From: Methylophilus medardensis
GTDB taxonomy: Bacteria; Pseudomonadota; Gammaproteobacteria; Burkholderiales; Methylophilaceae
NCBI RefSeq assembly: GCF_006363915.1
Contig: NZ_CP040946.1
DNA length: 64,000 nt
Strand: one strand, 5' to 3'
The notes below the pieces were generated by a model, which saw nothing but the letters and a program-made list of their open reading frames with translations, was not told the origin of the DNA and did no database searches. Positions 26,776-36,083 of this stretch are shown one piece after another; position 1 is the stretch's first letter, and every line of letters starts with the position of its first letter. Position numbers and translations under genes: made by a program.

Positions 26776-27777
26776 ATGTCAGTCAAGGTAGGCATTAACG
26801 GGTTTGGGCGCATTGGCCGCATGGCGTTGCGTGCGGTAGTTGAGCAGTCAGAGTTCAGCAATATCGAAGTTGTGGCGATTAATAGTTCATATGATGTTGA
26901 ATATATGATGTATCTGCTCAAATATGACTCAGTACATGGCCGTTTTAATGCCAAGGTCGAGGCTGATCAAGGTGCGTTGGTGGTGAATGGCAAGCGCATT
27001 CACCTCACCGCAGAGCGTGACCCGAGTAAGATTGACTGGCGTATCGGCGGTGCGGATATCATCATTGAGTCAACCGGGGCATTTTTGACCCAAGACAATT
27101 GCCAACCGCATCTAAACGGTGGCGCCAAAAAAGTGGTGCAATCCGCCCCTGGCAAAGACGATACGCCGATGTTTGTATTTGGCGTTAACCACACCGAATA
27201 CGCGGGCCAAGCGATCATTTCAGCCGCTTCTTGTACCACCAACGGCTTGGCGCCTTTGGTAAAAGTCTTGCATGACAGCTTTGGGATTAAACGCGGTTTG
27301 ATGACGACCATTCATGCGGCAACGGCTTCGCAACTGACGGTGGATGGCACCTCCAAAAAAGACTGGCGCGGTGGCCGCAGCGTCTTCGAAAACATTATTC
27401 CTTCGATCACGGGTGCAGCCAAGGCCGTGGGCAAAGTGATTCCTTCGCTGAATAAAAAATTAACGGGCATGGCGATGCGTGTGCCATCTGCTGATGTGTC
27501 TGTGGTCGATTTAACCGTAGAGCTGTCGACTGAAACAACTTACGAAGCCATCTGCGCTGCCATGCAACAAGCCGCGGCTGGGGATTTGAAGGACGTGCTC
27601 GAATATACCAATGAAAAAGTCGTTTCCAGCGACTTTCGCAGTAGTGCCGCAGCCAGTGTGTTTGATGCGGATGCAGGCATCATGTTGGACCCAACCTTTG
27701 TCAAGGTGATCGGTTGGTACGACAATGAATACGGGTATACCTGCAACCTGCTGCGCTTGGTGCAACATATTGCTTAA
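26776..27777 (+). CDS. gap: Glyceraldehyde-3-phosphate dehydrogenase, copy 1
   Basis: A 333-residue class I GAPDH. KVGINGFGRIGR is the dinucleotide-binding start, Cys153 in SAASCTTNGLAP is the catalytic nucleophile and WYDNEYGYTCNLL is the C-terminal signature. The position of the NAD-selective aspartate after beta-2 is Ser37 (AINSSYD), and the usual DGP of the NAD pocket is DGT. Both changes point to NADP use or dual specificity (inference). GGGGAG precedes the ATG. pgk follows after 100 bases, so this copy belongs to the gap-pgk pair. Confidence 0.95.
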   Translation: MSVKVGINGFGRIGRMALRAVVEQSEFSNIEVVAINSSYDVEYMMYLLKYDSVHGRFNAKVEADQGALVVNGKRIHLTAERDPSKIDWRIGGADIIIESTGAFLTQDNCQPHLNGGAKKVVQSAPGKDDTPMFVFGVNHTEYAGQAIISAASCTTNGLAPLVKVLHDSFGIKRGLMTTIHAATASQLTVDGTSKKDWRGGRSVFENIIPSITGAAKAVGKVIPSLNKKLTGMAMRVPSADVSVVDLTVELSTETTYEAICAAMQQAAAGDLKDVLEYTNEKVVSSDFRSSAAASVFDADAGIMLDPTFVKVIGWYDNEYGYTCNLLRLVQHIA

Positions 27778-27784
27778 TTGATTG

Positions 27785-27803
27785 ACGGGGCTTTACGCCC
27801 CGT
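27785..27803 (+). terminator. Hairpin between gap and pgk, possible attenuator
   Basis: ACGGGGC-TTTAC-GCCCCGT is a perfect 7-bp GC-rich stem right after the gap stop. The following TTGCTTTTG is only moderately T-rich, so partial termination or mRNA-end protection is more likely than full termination. Confidence 0.5.
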
Positions 27804-27877
27804 TTGCTTTTGTCACTGACAATTTTATCCTTATCAGTTTATATTCAAGCGGCGGCGACCGCCCAAGGGAGAACTTC

Positions 27878-29071
27878 ATGAAATTCATCAAAATGACTGA
27901 CCTCGATTTGCGTGGCAAACGCGTATTTATCCGCGCTGACCTTAACGTGCCGGTGAAGGATGGCGTGGTGACGAGTGATGCTAGGATTGTCGCCAGTATG
28001 CCGACCATTGAATTTGCGCTCAAAGCCGGTGCCAAGGTGATGGTGACTTCGCATTTGGGACGCCCGGAGGAGGGCGTGTACAGCGAAGAGAATTCCTTGC
28101 AACCAGTCGCGGATGTGATGAGTCGATTACTCGGGCAGCCGGTGCGTTTGGTGAAAAACTGGCTGGCGCCGAATGCGCCGCAAGACAGTTTATCCACGGG
28201 GGAAGGCGAGCTCATTTTGCTGGAGAATTGCCGCTTTAATGTCGGTGAGAAGAAAAATAACGATGAGTTAGCTAAAAAATATGCGGCCTTGTGTGACGTA
28301 TTTGTGATGGATGCTTTTGGCACCGCTCATCGCGCAGAAGCCTCGACACATGGGATTGCCAAATTTGCGCCAGTGGCCTGCGCGGGTATTTTGCTGACGC
28401 AAGAACTCGATGCACTGAGTAAAGCATTGTTGGCGCCGGCACGGCCACTGGTCGCTATTGTTGGCGGCTCTAAAGTCTCAACCAAGTTGACCGTATTGGA
28501 AAGTTTGTCTGACAAGGTGGATCAATTGGTTGTTGGTGGAGGCATCGCTAACACCTTCCTCAAAGCCTCAGGGCAAGAAGTGGGGAAATCTTTATGTGAA
28601 GATGACCTGCTTGAAACGGCCAAATGTCTGATGGGGAAAATGTCTGCGCGTGGCGCTTGCGTGCCAATTGCGAAAGACGTGGTGGTTGGCAAACAGTTTG
28701 ATGCCAACGAGCCTGCGATTAAAAAGTCAGCTACTGAGGTTGCCCCGGACGAGATGATTTTTGATATTGGCGTGCAGTCTGCGGCGGAGTTAGTCGACAT
28801 CATCATGCAGGCAGGCACGGTGGTCTGGAATGGCCCGGTAGGTGTGTTTGAATTTGATCAGTTTGGCGAAGGCACTAAAACCATCGCTAAAGCCATTGCC
28901 GAGACCAAGGCGTTCACGCTCGCAGGGGGCGGTGACACCATTGCTGCGATTCAAAAGTATGGCATTTACGATAAAGTGTCTTATATATCGACGGCTGGTG
29001 GCGCATTTTTGGAGTTTTTAGAGGGTAAAACCTTGCCTGCGGTGGCTATTTTAGAAGCGCGGGCCGCTTAA
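27878..29071 (+). CDS. pgk: Phosphoglycerate kinase
   Basis: A 397-residue glycolytic and gluconeogenic enzyme that moves phosphate between 1,3-bisphosphoglycerate and ADP. FIRADLNVPVKDG is the N-terminal substrate motif, with HLGRPEEG and the nucleotide-binding GGGDTIAAIQKYG near the C-terminus. AAGGGAG lies well placed before the ATG at 27878. An open frame runs upstream to 27782 but lacks Pgk similarity. Confidence 0.97.
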   Translation: MKFIKMTDLDLRGKRVFIRADLNVPVKDGVVTSDARIVASMPTIEFALKAGAKVMVTSHLGRPEEGVYSEENSLQPVADVMSRLLGQPVRLVKNWLAPNAPQDSLSTGEGELILLENCRFNVGEKKNNDELAKKYAALCDVFVMDAFGTAHRAEASTHGIAKFAPVACAGILLTQELDALSKALLAPARPLVAIVGGSKVSTKLTVLESLSDKVDQLVVGGGIANTFLKASGQEVGKSLCEDDLLETAKCLMGKMSARGACVPIAKDVVVGKQFDANEPAIKKSATEVAPDEMIFDIGVQSAAELVDIIMQAGTVVWNGPVGVFEFDQFGEGTKTIAKAIAETKAFTLAGGGDTIAAIQKYGIYDKVSYISTAGGAFLEFLEGKTLPAVAILEARAA

Positions 29072-29109
29072 TTGCTGCGGGTTGCTGACGGCGCATTGCC
29101 GCGCGAATC

Positions 29110-30099
29110 TTAAACCGAGAGCGGCACCGTCAGCCGGTGATGTTTATCGTAGACTTCGACGCGGTTGCGGCCCTGTTTTTTGGCCACGTATAGCGCCTTA
29201 TCGGCTTGCTCGAGCAGTAAGTTGCCATCCTCACTAAAATTGAGCCACTGGTTGCGCGCATGCTGCGCTTTATGTGATTGTGATTGCTGAATGCCGAGCG
29301 CGGCAACACCGATGCTCACCGTCATTAGGCGATGACCTGCAAAGCGAATATCCAGTGCCATGACCTTTTGGCGTATCCTCTCAGCAATTTTTGCGGCTTC
29401 TTGCTGTGTCGTCTGGCTGAGCACCAAGACGAACTCCTCACCGCCGTAGCGCGCAGCCAAGTCTCCCGGCCGATTGCTGTAGCGTTTTAATATGCTAGCC
29501 AACTGGCGTAAACAATCATCGCCCGCAGCATGTCCCATACTGTCGTTTAATTGCTTGAAATGGTCTGCATCGACCATCATGACACTCAAGCTGGACTGAT
29601 GGCGAATTGCTCGAGACCACTCATCGCGCATAAATTGTTCAAGCCGCCGACGATTGGCCAGCCCAGTGAGCGGGTCAGTCAGTGTCAGCGCCGACATGCG
29701 ATCTTCAGTTTGTTTGTGATGGGTGATGTTGGTGAGCGACAGTAAAAACAACTGACCATCTGCCAACGTCGTTTGCATGGGTTGCAAATGCAAAGTGAGC
29801 CAGGTTGGCTCCTGCGTCGGGGTGTGACACAAATAGTCAGTGGTAAATTGTGCGATGGAGCCGCTGAGGACGCGCTCGATACCGTCCAGTAACAATGGTT
29901 GATTGGTATCTTCGTTTGCGCGACAAATATCTAGATAACTGATGCCAAACCAGTCAGTATCTAAGGATAGGCCGTACAATAAGCCGAAGGCTCGCCAAGA
30001 CTGATTGACGTAAATAATACTGCCGGCCTCATCAATCACTGCAATTTGCAATGAGAGTGTTTCCAAAATACCACTCAGTAATTGTTCTGCGATGTTCAC
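29110..30099 (-). CDS. PAS-GGDEF diguanylate cyclase
   Basis: The 329-residue protein has an N-terminal PAS-like sensor (about residues 10-130, with VIDEAGSIIYVNQSWRAFG) and a C-terminal GGDEF domain starting at LTDPLTGLANRRRLEQF. The active-site motif is GGEEF, which is catalytically competent, and RPGD five residues before it is the inhibitory I-site RxxD. It should make cyclic di-GMP under product control. There are no transmembrane helices. It lies in reverse orientation between the two gap genes. Confidence 0.9.
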   Translation of the reverse strand: MNIAEQLLSGILETLSLQIAVIDEAGSIIYVNQSWRAFGLLYGLSLDTDWFGISYLDICRANEDTNQPLLLDGIERVLSGSIAQFTTDYLCHTPTQEPTWLTLHLQPMQTTLADGQLFLLSLTNITHHKQTEDRMSALTLTDPLTGLANRRRLEQFMRDEWSRAIRHQSSLSVMMVDADHFKQLNDSMGHAAGDDCLRQLASILKRYSNRPGDLAARYGGEEFVLVLSQTTQQEAAKIAERIRQKVMALDIRFAGHRLMTVSIGVAALGIQQSQSHKAQHARNQWLNFSEDGNLLLEQADKALYVAKKQGRNRVEVYDKHHRLTVPLSV

Positions 30100-30248
30100 A
30101 AATTTCCGATGGGCAAGCGTTTTGTGTTAAACGTGAATATATTCATGCTCATTCTATGCAAGGCTGTCGCGGCTGTCTAATCCTTTATGGTTGAACATTA
30201 GCATCAAACTTGCTTTATAAAAGCTATCCAGTGACAAAGGAGTCAAAA

Positions 30249-31301
30249 ATGGGTATCAGGGTGGGCATTAACGGTTTTGGTCGTATTGGTCGTATGGTGC
30301 TGCGCGCCGCATTAAATCAGGCAGAATTCAACGATTTGGAAGTGGTGGCGATTAACGGCATCGAGGCACCTGATCATATGCTGTATATGCTCAAATATGA
30401 CTCGGTGCACGGTAGGTTGGCACAAGATGCACAGTTAGAGGGCGACTTTTTGGTGATCAATGGCAAGAAAATCCGTTTGACCGCGCACAGCAACCCGGCG
30501 GATATCGATTGGACACAAGAGGCGGTTGATGTGGTGATCGAATGCACGGGCGTGTTCCTGACCCAAGAAACGTGTGCTGCGCATATTGCCGGCGGTGCAC
30601 GTATTGTCGTTCAGTCCGCGCCGGGAAAAGACGATACGCCGATGTACGTGTACGGGGTGAATCACTATCATTATCGCGGGGAAGATATTGTCTCCGCGGC
30701 GTCATGTACCACCAACGGGCTCGCACCGATTGTTAAAGTGTTGCATGATCATTTTGGCGTGAAGCGCGGGTTGATGACCACCATTCATGCGGCGACCGCC
30801 ACGCAAAAAACTGTGGATGGTACGTCTAACAAAGATTGGCGCGGCGGGCGCGGTGTATTTGAAAACATTATTCCTTCGAGTACGGGTGCCGCCAAAGCGG
30901 TGGGTAAGGTGATTCCTTCACTGAATAAGAAACTGACTGGCATGTCTATGCGGATTCCCTCGGCAGATGTGTCTGTGGTGGACCTCACTGTGGAATTGCA
31001 ACAAGCCACCAGCTATGAAGAAATCTGTGCGGTGATGAAGTATGCCTCAGAGCGTGACCTGAAGGGGGTGCTCGGGTATACCGAAGAGGCGGTGGTCTCT
31101 AGTGATTTTCGGGGCTATCCGGCCGCCAGCGTCTTTGATGCAGGCGCCGGTATTATGTTGGATCCGACCTTTGTGAAAGTGATCGGCTGGTATGACAATG
31201 AGTATGGGTATACCTGTAATTTGCTGCGTTTAACGCGTTATGTCAGTTATGCCAAGCTGTCGATGGCAGACCTGCCTGAGGCGGTGGCAGAGGCAGCTTA
31301 A
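30249..31301 (+). CDS. gap: Glyceraldehyde-3-phosphate dehydrogenase, copy 2
   Basis: A second class I GAPDH of 350 residues, closely similar to copy 1 over its whole length. Cys153 in SAASCTTNGLAP and WYDNEYGYTCNLL are conserved. The cofactor position is Gly37 (AINGIEA) and again DGT replaces DGP. It carries a C-terminal extension of about 17 residues (YAKLSMADLPEAVAEAA) absent from copy 1. AAGGAG precedes the ATG at 30249. It is probably a paralogue with its own promoter and possibly the opposite physiological direction. Confidence 0.94.
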   Translation: MGIRVGINGFGRIGRMVLRAALNQAEFNDLEVVAINGIEAPDHMLYMLKYDSVHGRLAQDAQLEGDFLVINGKKIRLTAHSNPADIDWTQEAVDVVIECTGVFLTQETCAAHIAGGARIVVQSAPGKDDTPMYVYGVNHYHYRGEDIVSAASCTTNGLAPIVKVLHDHFGVKRGLMTTIHAATATQKTVDGTSNKDWRGGRGVFENIIPSSTGAAKAVGKVIPSLNKKLTGMSMRIPSADVSVVDLTVELQQATSYEEICAVMKYASERDLKGVLGYTEEAVVSSDFRGYPAASVFDAGAGIMLDPTFVKVIGWYDNEYGYTCNLLRLTRYVSYAKLSMADLPEAVAEAA

Positions 31302-31444
31302 TGACACGTTTATCCATTTGGATAATCGTGATCGGCACTGTTTTGAGTAGTCCCCACCAGCGCTGATCGTTGAGACAGACAATTTACTCGCCTCTAAGGT
31401 CGCCGCCCCTTTATAATATGACTTTTACTCATGTGATAGACATT

Positions 31445-32353
31445 ATGCGCGCGCCTTTGCTCGAAACCTCCATCAAAAGCCTGAAGAAACTGCACCAAGG
31501 TAAGGTGCGTGATATTTATGATATCGACGCGGATACCATGTTGTTGGTGAGTACCGACCGCTTGAGCGCGTTTGATGTGATTTTGCCAACGGGCATTGCA
31601 CACAAAGGCGCCATGCTGACGCAAATGGCTAACTTTTGGTTTGAGCAGTTGCAAGCGGTGGTGCCGAACCATTTAACCGGTATTGCCCCAGAGACTGTGG
31701 TAGCGCCGGACGAAGTCGAGCAAGTGAAGGGGCGTGCTATGGTGGTCAAAAAACTCAAGCCTTTGCCGCTGGAAGCGATCGTGCGTGGTTATTTGGTGGG
31801 CAGTGGCTGGAAAGAGTATGCAGCCAAAGGCACCGTGTGCGATATTCCATTGCCTGCTGGTTTGCAATTGGCGCAACAATTACCCAAGCCTTTGTTTACG
31901 CCATCCAGCAAAGCGGCGGTTGGGGACCATGATGAGAACATTAGTATTGCGCAAGTCGAGGCCTTAATCGGCAAAGAAATGACGGCGCAGGTTGAACAGG
32001 CGGCGATTGCGCTCTACACCCGGGCTGCCGAATATGCGCGTACCAAGGGCATTATCATTGCCGATACCAAGTTTGAGTTTGGTCTCGATGCGCAAGGCGT
32101 GCTGCATGTGATGGATGAGGCGCTGACGCCTGACTCTTCACGTTTTTGGCCGGCCGATCAGTACCAAATTGGCAGCAATCCGCCCAGTTATGATAAGCAA
32201 TATGTCCGCGATTGGCTGGAGAGTTGTGGTTGGGATAAAACCGCGCCAGGCCCCGAATTGCCGCCAGAGGTGGCACAACGGACATCGGACAAATACATGG
32301 AGGCCTTTGCCAAGCTGACCGGACGCACGTTAGCGGTTGAAGCATCGGCATAG
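31445..32353 (+). CDS. purC: SAICAR synthetase
   Basis: PurC ligates aspartate to CAIR in purine synthesis using ATP. The 302-residue protein has LHQGKVRDIYDID, STDRLSAFDVILP and the active-site stretch LEAIVRGYLVGSGWKEY. SDKYMEAFAKLTG is near the end. The length and the KEY motif fit the longer proteobacterial form. The start at 31445 was set from the family N-terminus. A small YkvA-like gene follows three bases after the stop. Confidence 0.95.
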   Translation: MRAPLLETSIKSLKKLHQGKVRDIYDIDADTMLLVSTDRLSAFDVILPTGIAHKGAMLTQMANFWFEQLQAVVPNHLTGIAPETVVAPDEVEQVKGRAMVVKKLKPLPLEAIVRGYLVGSGWKEYAAKGTVCDIPLPAGLQLAQQLPKPLFTPSSKAAVGDHDENISIAQVEALIGKEMTAQVEQAAIALYTRAAEYARTKGIIIADTKFEFGLDAQGVLHVMDEALTPDSSRFWPADQYQIGSNPPSYDKQYVRDWLESCGWDKTAPGPELPPEVAQRTSDKYMEAFAKLTGRTLAVEASA

Positions 32354-32355
32354 TA

Positions 32356-32652
32356 ATGGGTTTTCGCGCGCAATTGGCCGAGTTGGCCAGCCGATTTAAG
32401 CAAGAGGTGGCATTTTATCGTGCACTGCATGCGCACCCTGAGACCCCTAAGCTGGCAAGAGGGTTGTTATGGCTGGCACTGGCGTACCTGGTGTTGCCAT
32501 TCGATCTGATTCCCGACTTCATCCCGGTGATTGGGCAGCTCGATGAGCTGGTGATTGTGCCATTGTTATTGTATTTGGCACTCAGGCTGATTCCTGTCAG
32601 TGTTCGCCAGGCATGTCGTGATTCTGTGCAGGTTGCGTTAACGCAAAAATAG
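32356..32652 (+). CDS. YkvA-like (DUF1232) small membrane protein
   Basis: A 98-residue protein. The central stretch ALAYLVLPFDLIPDFIPVIG is the hallmark of DUF1232, followed by a hydrophobic helix (VIVPLLLYLALRLIP). Function is unknown; it probably sits in the inner membrane. It is two bases after purC and likely co-transcribed. Confidence 0.85.
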   Translation: MGFRAQLAELASRFKQEVAFYRALHAHPETPKLARGLLWLALAYLVLPFDLIPDFIPVIGQLDELVIVPLLLYLALRLIPVSVRQACRDSVQVALTQK

Positions 32653-32722
32653 TGCTGTTTGCCAGCAAATGTTCATATTATTCGCCTATAATGGCGCTTT
32701 TTGTTGAAATGGGTTTAAGAAG

Positions 32723-33271
32723 ATGTCTTTGAATTTGGTACCAAGCGGCAAAGACCTGCCGCACGACTTTAACGTCATTATCGAAATTCCGGCTAACGGC
32801 GACCCGGTCAAGTATGAAGTAGACAAAGAGAGTGGTGCCTTGTTTGTGGACCGCTTCATGGGCACTTCCATGCAGTATCCTTGCAATTATGGCTATATTC
32901 CGCATACGCTGGGTGACGATGGAGACCCGGTCGATGTGCTGGTGATCACGCCTGTTCCTTTGTTACCAGGGGTTGTGGTGCGCTGCCGTGCCTTGGGCAT
33001 GCTGAAAATGACCGATGAAGCAGGCGGTGATGCCAAAATATTGGCGGTGCCGATCGCTAAAGTTTGTGGCCTGTACGCCTACCAAAAAACGCTGAGCGAT
33101 TTGTCCCCATGGCGCTTAGACATGATTGCTCACTTCTTTGAGCACTATAAAGACTTGGACAAAGGTAAATGGGTCAAAATTGAAGGTTGGGTTGGTATTG
33201 ATGAGGCGCATCAGGAAATCAATGATGGTGTGGTTCGTTATAACGATGCAGAAGTGAAGCCAGCTTTTTAA
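32723..33271 (+). CDS. ppa: Inorganic pyrophosphatase (family I)
   Basis: A 182-residue soluble pyrophosphatase. The metal-binding signature is DDGDPVDVLV, with YGYIPHTLG before it and the active-site lysine and tyrosine regions conserved. It faces the membrane pyrophosphatase hppA across a shared terminator, so two different pyrophosphate-removing enzymes are encoded side by side. Confidence 0.97.
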   Translation: MSLNLVPSGKDLPHDFNVIIEIPANGDPVKYEVDKESGALFVDRFMGTSMQYPCNYGYIPHTLGDDGDPVDVLVITPVPLLPGVVVRCRALGMLKMTDEAGGDAKILAVPIAKVCGLYAYQKTLSDLSPWRLDMIAHFFEHYKDLDKGKWVKIEGWVGIDEAHQEINDGVVRYNDAEVKPAF

Positions 33272-33288
33272 CGCGCTTCACAGAATAC

Positions 33289-33322
33289 AAAAAAGCCGGG
33301 TGAATTTACCCGGCTTTTTTTA
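33289..33322. terminator. Bidirectional terminator between ppa and hppA
   Basis: AAAAAAGCCGGGT-GAATTT-ACCCGGCTTTTTTT forms a 13-bp stem including A/T flanks and serves both convergent genes. Confidence 0.85.
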
Positions 33323-33344
33323 TACTCGCATGTTTCGCTTGGAT

Positions 33345-35375
33345 TTAATGCAATAACGGAACGATCAGTAATGCCACAATATTGATGATTTTGATCAGCG
33401 GGTTCACCGCCGGGCCTGCTGTGTCTTTATAAGGGTCACCCACCGTGTCACCCGTCACAGCAGCCTTGTGCGCATCCGAGCCCTTGCCACCATGATGACC
33501 ATCTTCAATATATTTTTTTGCGTTATCCCATGCGCCACCGCCGGTGCACATGGAGATCGCTACGAACAGCCCGGTCACGATGGTCCCCATCAACAAGCCA
33601 CCCAATGCCACTGGCCCTAAAAATAGCCCCACTAGTATGGGTGCCGCGACGGGCAATAGCGAAGGCAACATCATTTCTTTAATCGCTGCACTGGTGAGCA
33701 TATCGACTGCTTTGCCATATTCCGGCTTGGCTGTGCCTTCCATAATGCCTTTAATTTCGCGAAACTGGCGACGTACTTCTTCAACCACACTGCTTGCCGC
33801 ACGACCCACCGCCTCCATCGCCATCGCCGCAAACAAGTAGGGAATTAGGCCGCCAATAAACAAGCCAATAATCACTTTGGGGTCGCTTAAATCAAAACTG
33901 GCAGTGATGCCGGCGCTTTCGAGCTTGTGCGTGTAGTCAGCAAATAATACGAGTGAAGCCAAGCCAGCGGAGCCAATGGCATAGCCTTTGGTCACAGCTT
34001 TGGTCGTGTTGCCTACCGCATCGAGCGGGTCCGTCACTTCGCGCACACTGCTGGGTAGTTCAGCCATTTCTGCGATGCCGCCAGCATTGTCTGTGATCGG
34101 GCCATACGCATCTAGGGCCACGACGATGCCTGCCATGCTCAGCATTGCCATCGCCGCAATCGCCACCCCATAGAGGCCGGCTAGATAAAAAGCCACATAA
34201 ATAGCCACACACACGGACAATACCGGTAAGGCGGTAGACTTCATGGAGACGCCAATGCCAGCAATGATATTGGTGGCATGGCCAGTGGTTGACGCTTGTG
34301 CCACATGCTTGACTGGGGCGTAATCCGTCCCGGTGTAGTATTCGGTAATCAAAACCAAGGCAGCAGTGAGTACCAAACCGACCGCGCAAGCGCCGAATAG
34401 CGCTTGGTTAGACACTGTGACTTCACCATGAGTATAGCCTTGCGGAAACACATATTGGGTGACGAAGTAGAAGGCAATCAAAGACAGCACACCCGCGACC
34501 GCCAACCCTTTGTATAAGGCTGGCATCACGTTGATCATGCCGGGCGAGGCTTTGACAAAGAAACAGCCGATGATCGACGCGACAATAGAGACTGCCCCCA
34601 GCAGTAGGGGATAAATCACGCCATTGGTGCCTGCTTCTGCCGCCATCAGACTACCAAGCACCATGGTTGCAATCAGTGTCACGGCATAGGTTTCAAACAG
34701 GTCCGCCGCCATGCCTGCACAGTCGCCCACATTGTCACCGACGTTATCCGCAATCACCGCAGGGTTGCGCGGATCATCTTCTGGAATGCCTGCCTCCACC
34801 TTGCCAACAAGGTCGGCGCCGACATCAGCGCCTTTGGTGAATATGCCGCCGCCTAGGCGGGCAAAAATAGAAATCAAAGAGGAGCCAAAGGCTAGACCAA
34901 TCAAGGGATTTAAATCGACTGCTTGCTCAGCCCCAAGGTAGAGGTAGAAACCAGCCACGCCCAACAAACCGAGGCCAACCACCAGCATGCCGGTAATGGC
35001 GCCCCCTTTAAACGCGACATCCAGCGCAGCACCGATACCGTTCGTGGCCGCCTGCGCCGTGCGCACATTGGCTTTGACTGACACATTCATGCCAATAAAT
35101 CCGCACGCGCCGGAGAGGATCGCGCCCACTAAAAAGCCGAGCGCTGTTTGCAGGTTTAAAAACACACCGATCAGTATGGCCAACACAACGCCTACCAACG
35201 AGATGGCTTTATATTGCCTTGATAAATACGCGGCCGCGCCTTGTTGAATGGCGCCTGCAATTTCTTGCATGCGGGCATTGCCAGCGGGCAATCCTGAAAT
35301 CCATTGACTCATTACTACGCCATATAGCACCGCCAACACTGCAGCACTGAGGGCTAACATTAATGCGACTGACAT
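33345..35375 (-). CDS. hppA: Membrane-bound proton-pumping pyrophosphatase
   Basis: A 676-residue polytopic protein that couples pyrophosphate hydrolysis to proton transport. The active site shows DVGADLVGKVEAGIPEDDPR and NVGDNVGDCAGMAADLFE; a third Asp-rich block is KKYIEDG near the C-terminus. The potassium determinant reads GNTTKAVTKGYAIGSA, with Lys where potassium-dependent forms have Ala, so it is predicted potassium-independent. About 16 membrane helices are expected. It lets the cell save energy from pyrophosphate that Ppa would waste as heat. Confidence 0.96.
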   Translation of the reverse strand: MSVALMLALSAAVLAVLYGVVMSQWISGLPAGNARMQEIAGAIQQGAAAYLSRQYKAISLVGVVLAILIGVFLNLQTALGFLVGAILSGACGFIGMNVSVKANVRTAQAATNGIGAALDVAFKGGAITGMLVVGLGLLGVAGFYLYLGAEQAVDLNPLIGLAFGSSLISIFARLGGGIFTKGADVGADLVGKVEAGIPEDDPRNPAVIADNVGDNVGDCAGMAADLFETYAVTLIATMVLGSLMAAEAGTNGVIYPLLLGAVSIVASIIGCFFVKASPGMINVMPALYKGLAVAGVLSLIAFYFVTQYVFPQGYTHGEVTVSNQALFGACAVGLVLTAALVLITEYYTGTDYAPVKHVAQASTTGHATNIIAGIGVSMKSTALPVLSVCVAIYVAFYLAGLYGVAIAAMAMLSMAGIVVALDAYGPITDNAGGIAEMAELPSSVREVTDPLDAVGNTTKAVTKGYAIGSAGLASLVLFADYTHKLESAGITASFDLSDPKVIIGLFIGGLIPYLFAAMAMEAVGRAASSVVEEVRRQFREIKGIMEGTAKPEYGKAVDMLTSAAIKEMMLPSLLPVAAPILVGLFLGPVALGGLLMGTIVTGLFVAISMCTGGGAWDNAKKYIEDGHHGGKGSDAHKAAVTGDTVGDPYKDTAGPAVNPLIKIINIVALLIVPLLH

Positions 35376-35539
35376 GACTTCTCCTGTTCCTGATGAGACT
35401 GCGTTGAACGTAGTGATGCTTGAGCAACCTGTGGTGATATTTGTAAACTAAATGTTACAGGTTGAAGGCATTATTGCACTATTAAAGTGCATCTACAAGC
35501 GCGTTTTCGGTGCCCGTTTTTCAGTGCGCAAAGGGGGAG

Positions 35540-35986
35540 TCAGTCGTGGCGTTGGCGATCAATGAAATGGCGCAGTGCGGCCTCTAATGCTGGATTATTC
35601 GCTTCGTTTGCGTAGGACTCAAGCGTATTTAAAGCCTGATTAGAAGGGGCTTTGATGCGTTTATGCTTGCTTGGCGGGCGAGATTTTACTTGCACTTTGA
35701 CCTTAATTGCGTTAAGGTTTAAGCCTTTGATTTTCCGGGAGTTTTGACAGAAATCCCGGATTTTTTGCAACAGTTGGGGTTCCATTAACCTGATTCTGCT
35801 GGCCACCGCGCCGGAGTGCACGGCGATGGTGAGTGCACCATCATGGTGTGCCAATACGTGTGAAAGCTTGGCGAGTTCCGGGGCAACTGCAGACCAACAT
35901 TGCTGTAAATGCTGCCGATCATCCGCTTCTTGTAACAGCGGCTTGAGATCGTTGTGATGCTTGAAAATCTGATTGATTTTGAACAT
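35540..35986 (-). CDS. dciA: DciA-like protein (DUF721)
   Basis: A 148-residue protein with the DUF721 core: QHLQQCWSAVAPELAKLSHV, LTIAVHSGAVASRIRLMEPQLL and a Lys-rich C-terminus. DciA loads the replicative helicase DnaB in bacteria lacking DnaC. The ATG at 35986 was chosen; a GTG at 36025 would extend it by 13 residues. It sits near secA and an M23 peptidase gene, the common betaproteobacterial neighbourhood. Confidence 0.75.
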   Translation of the reverse strand: MFKINQIFKHHNDLKPLLQEADDRQHLQQCWSAVAPELAKLSHVLAHHDGALTIAVHSGAVASRIRLMEPQLLQKIRDFCQNSRKIKGLNLNAIKVKVQVKSRPPSKHKRIKAPSNQALNTLESYANEANNPALEAALRHFIDRQRHD

Positions 35987-36083
35987 GGCGGATTGTCTAC
36001 AGAATGCATGAATATTGTACACCACCTAGGCTGTGATCGTTGGCTTGCCATGGATCCGCCGGTGAATAGCGAGAGTTCTTAGC

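Noticed and set aside
26776..31301. The second gap as erythrose-4-phosphate dehydrogenase
   Set aside because: It matches GAPDH motifs throughout and lacks Epd-specific segments.
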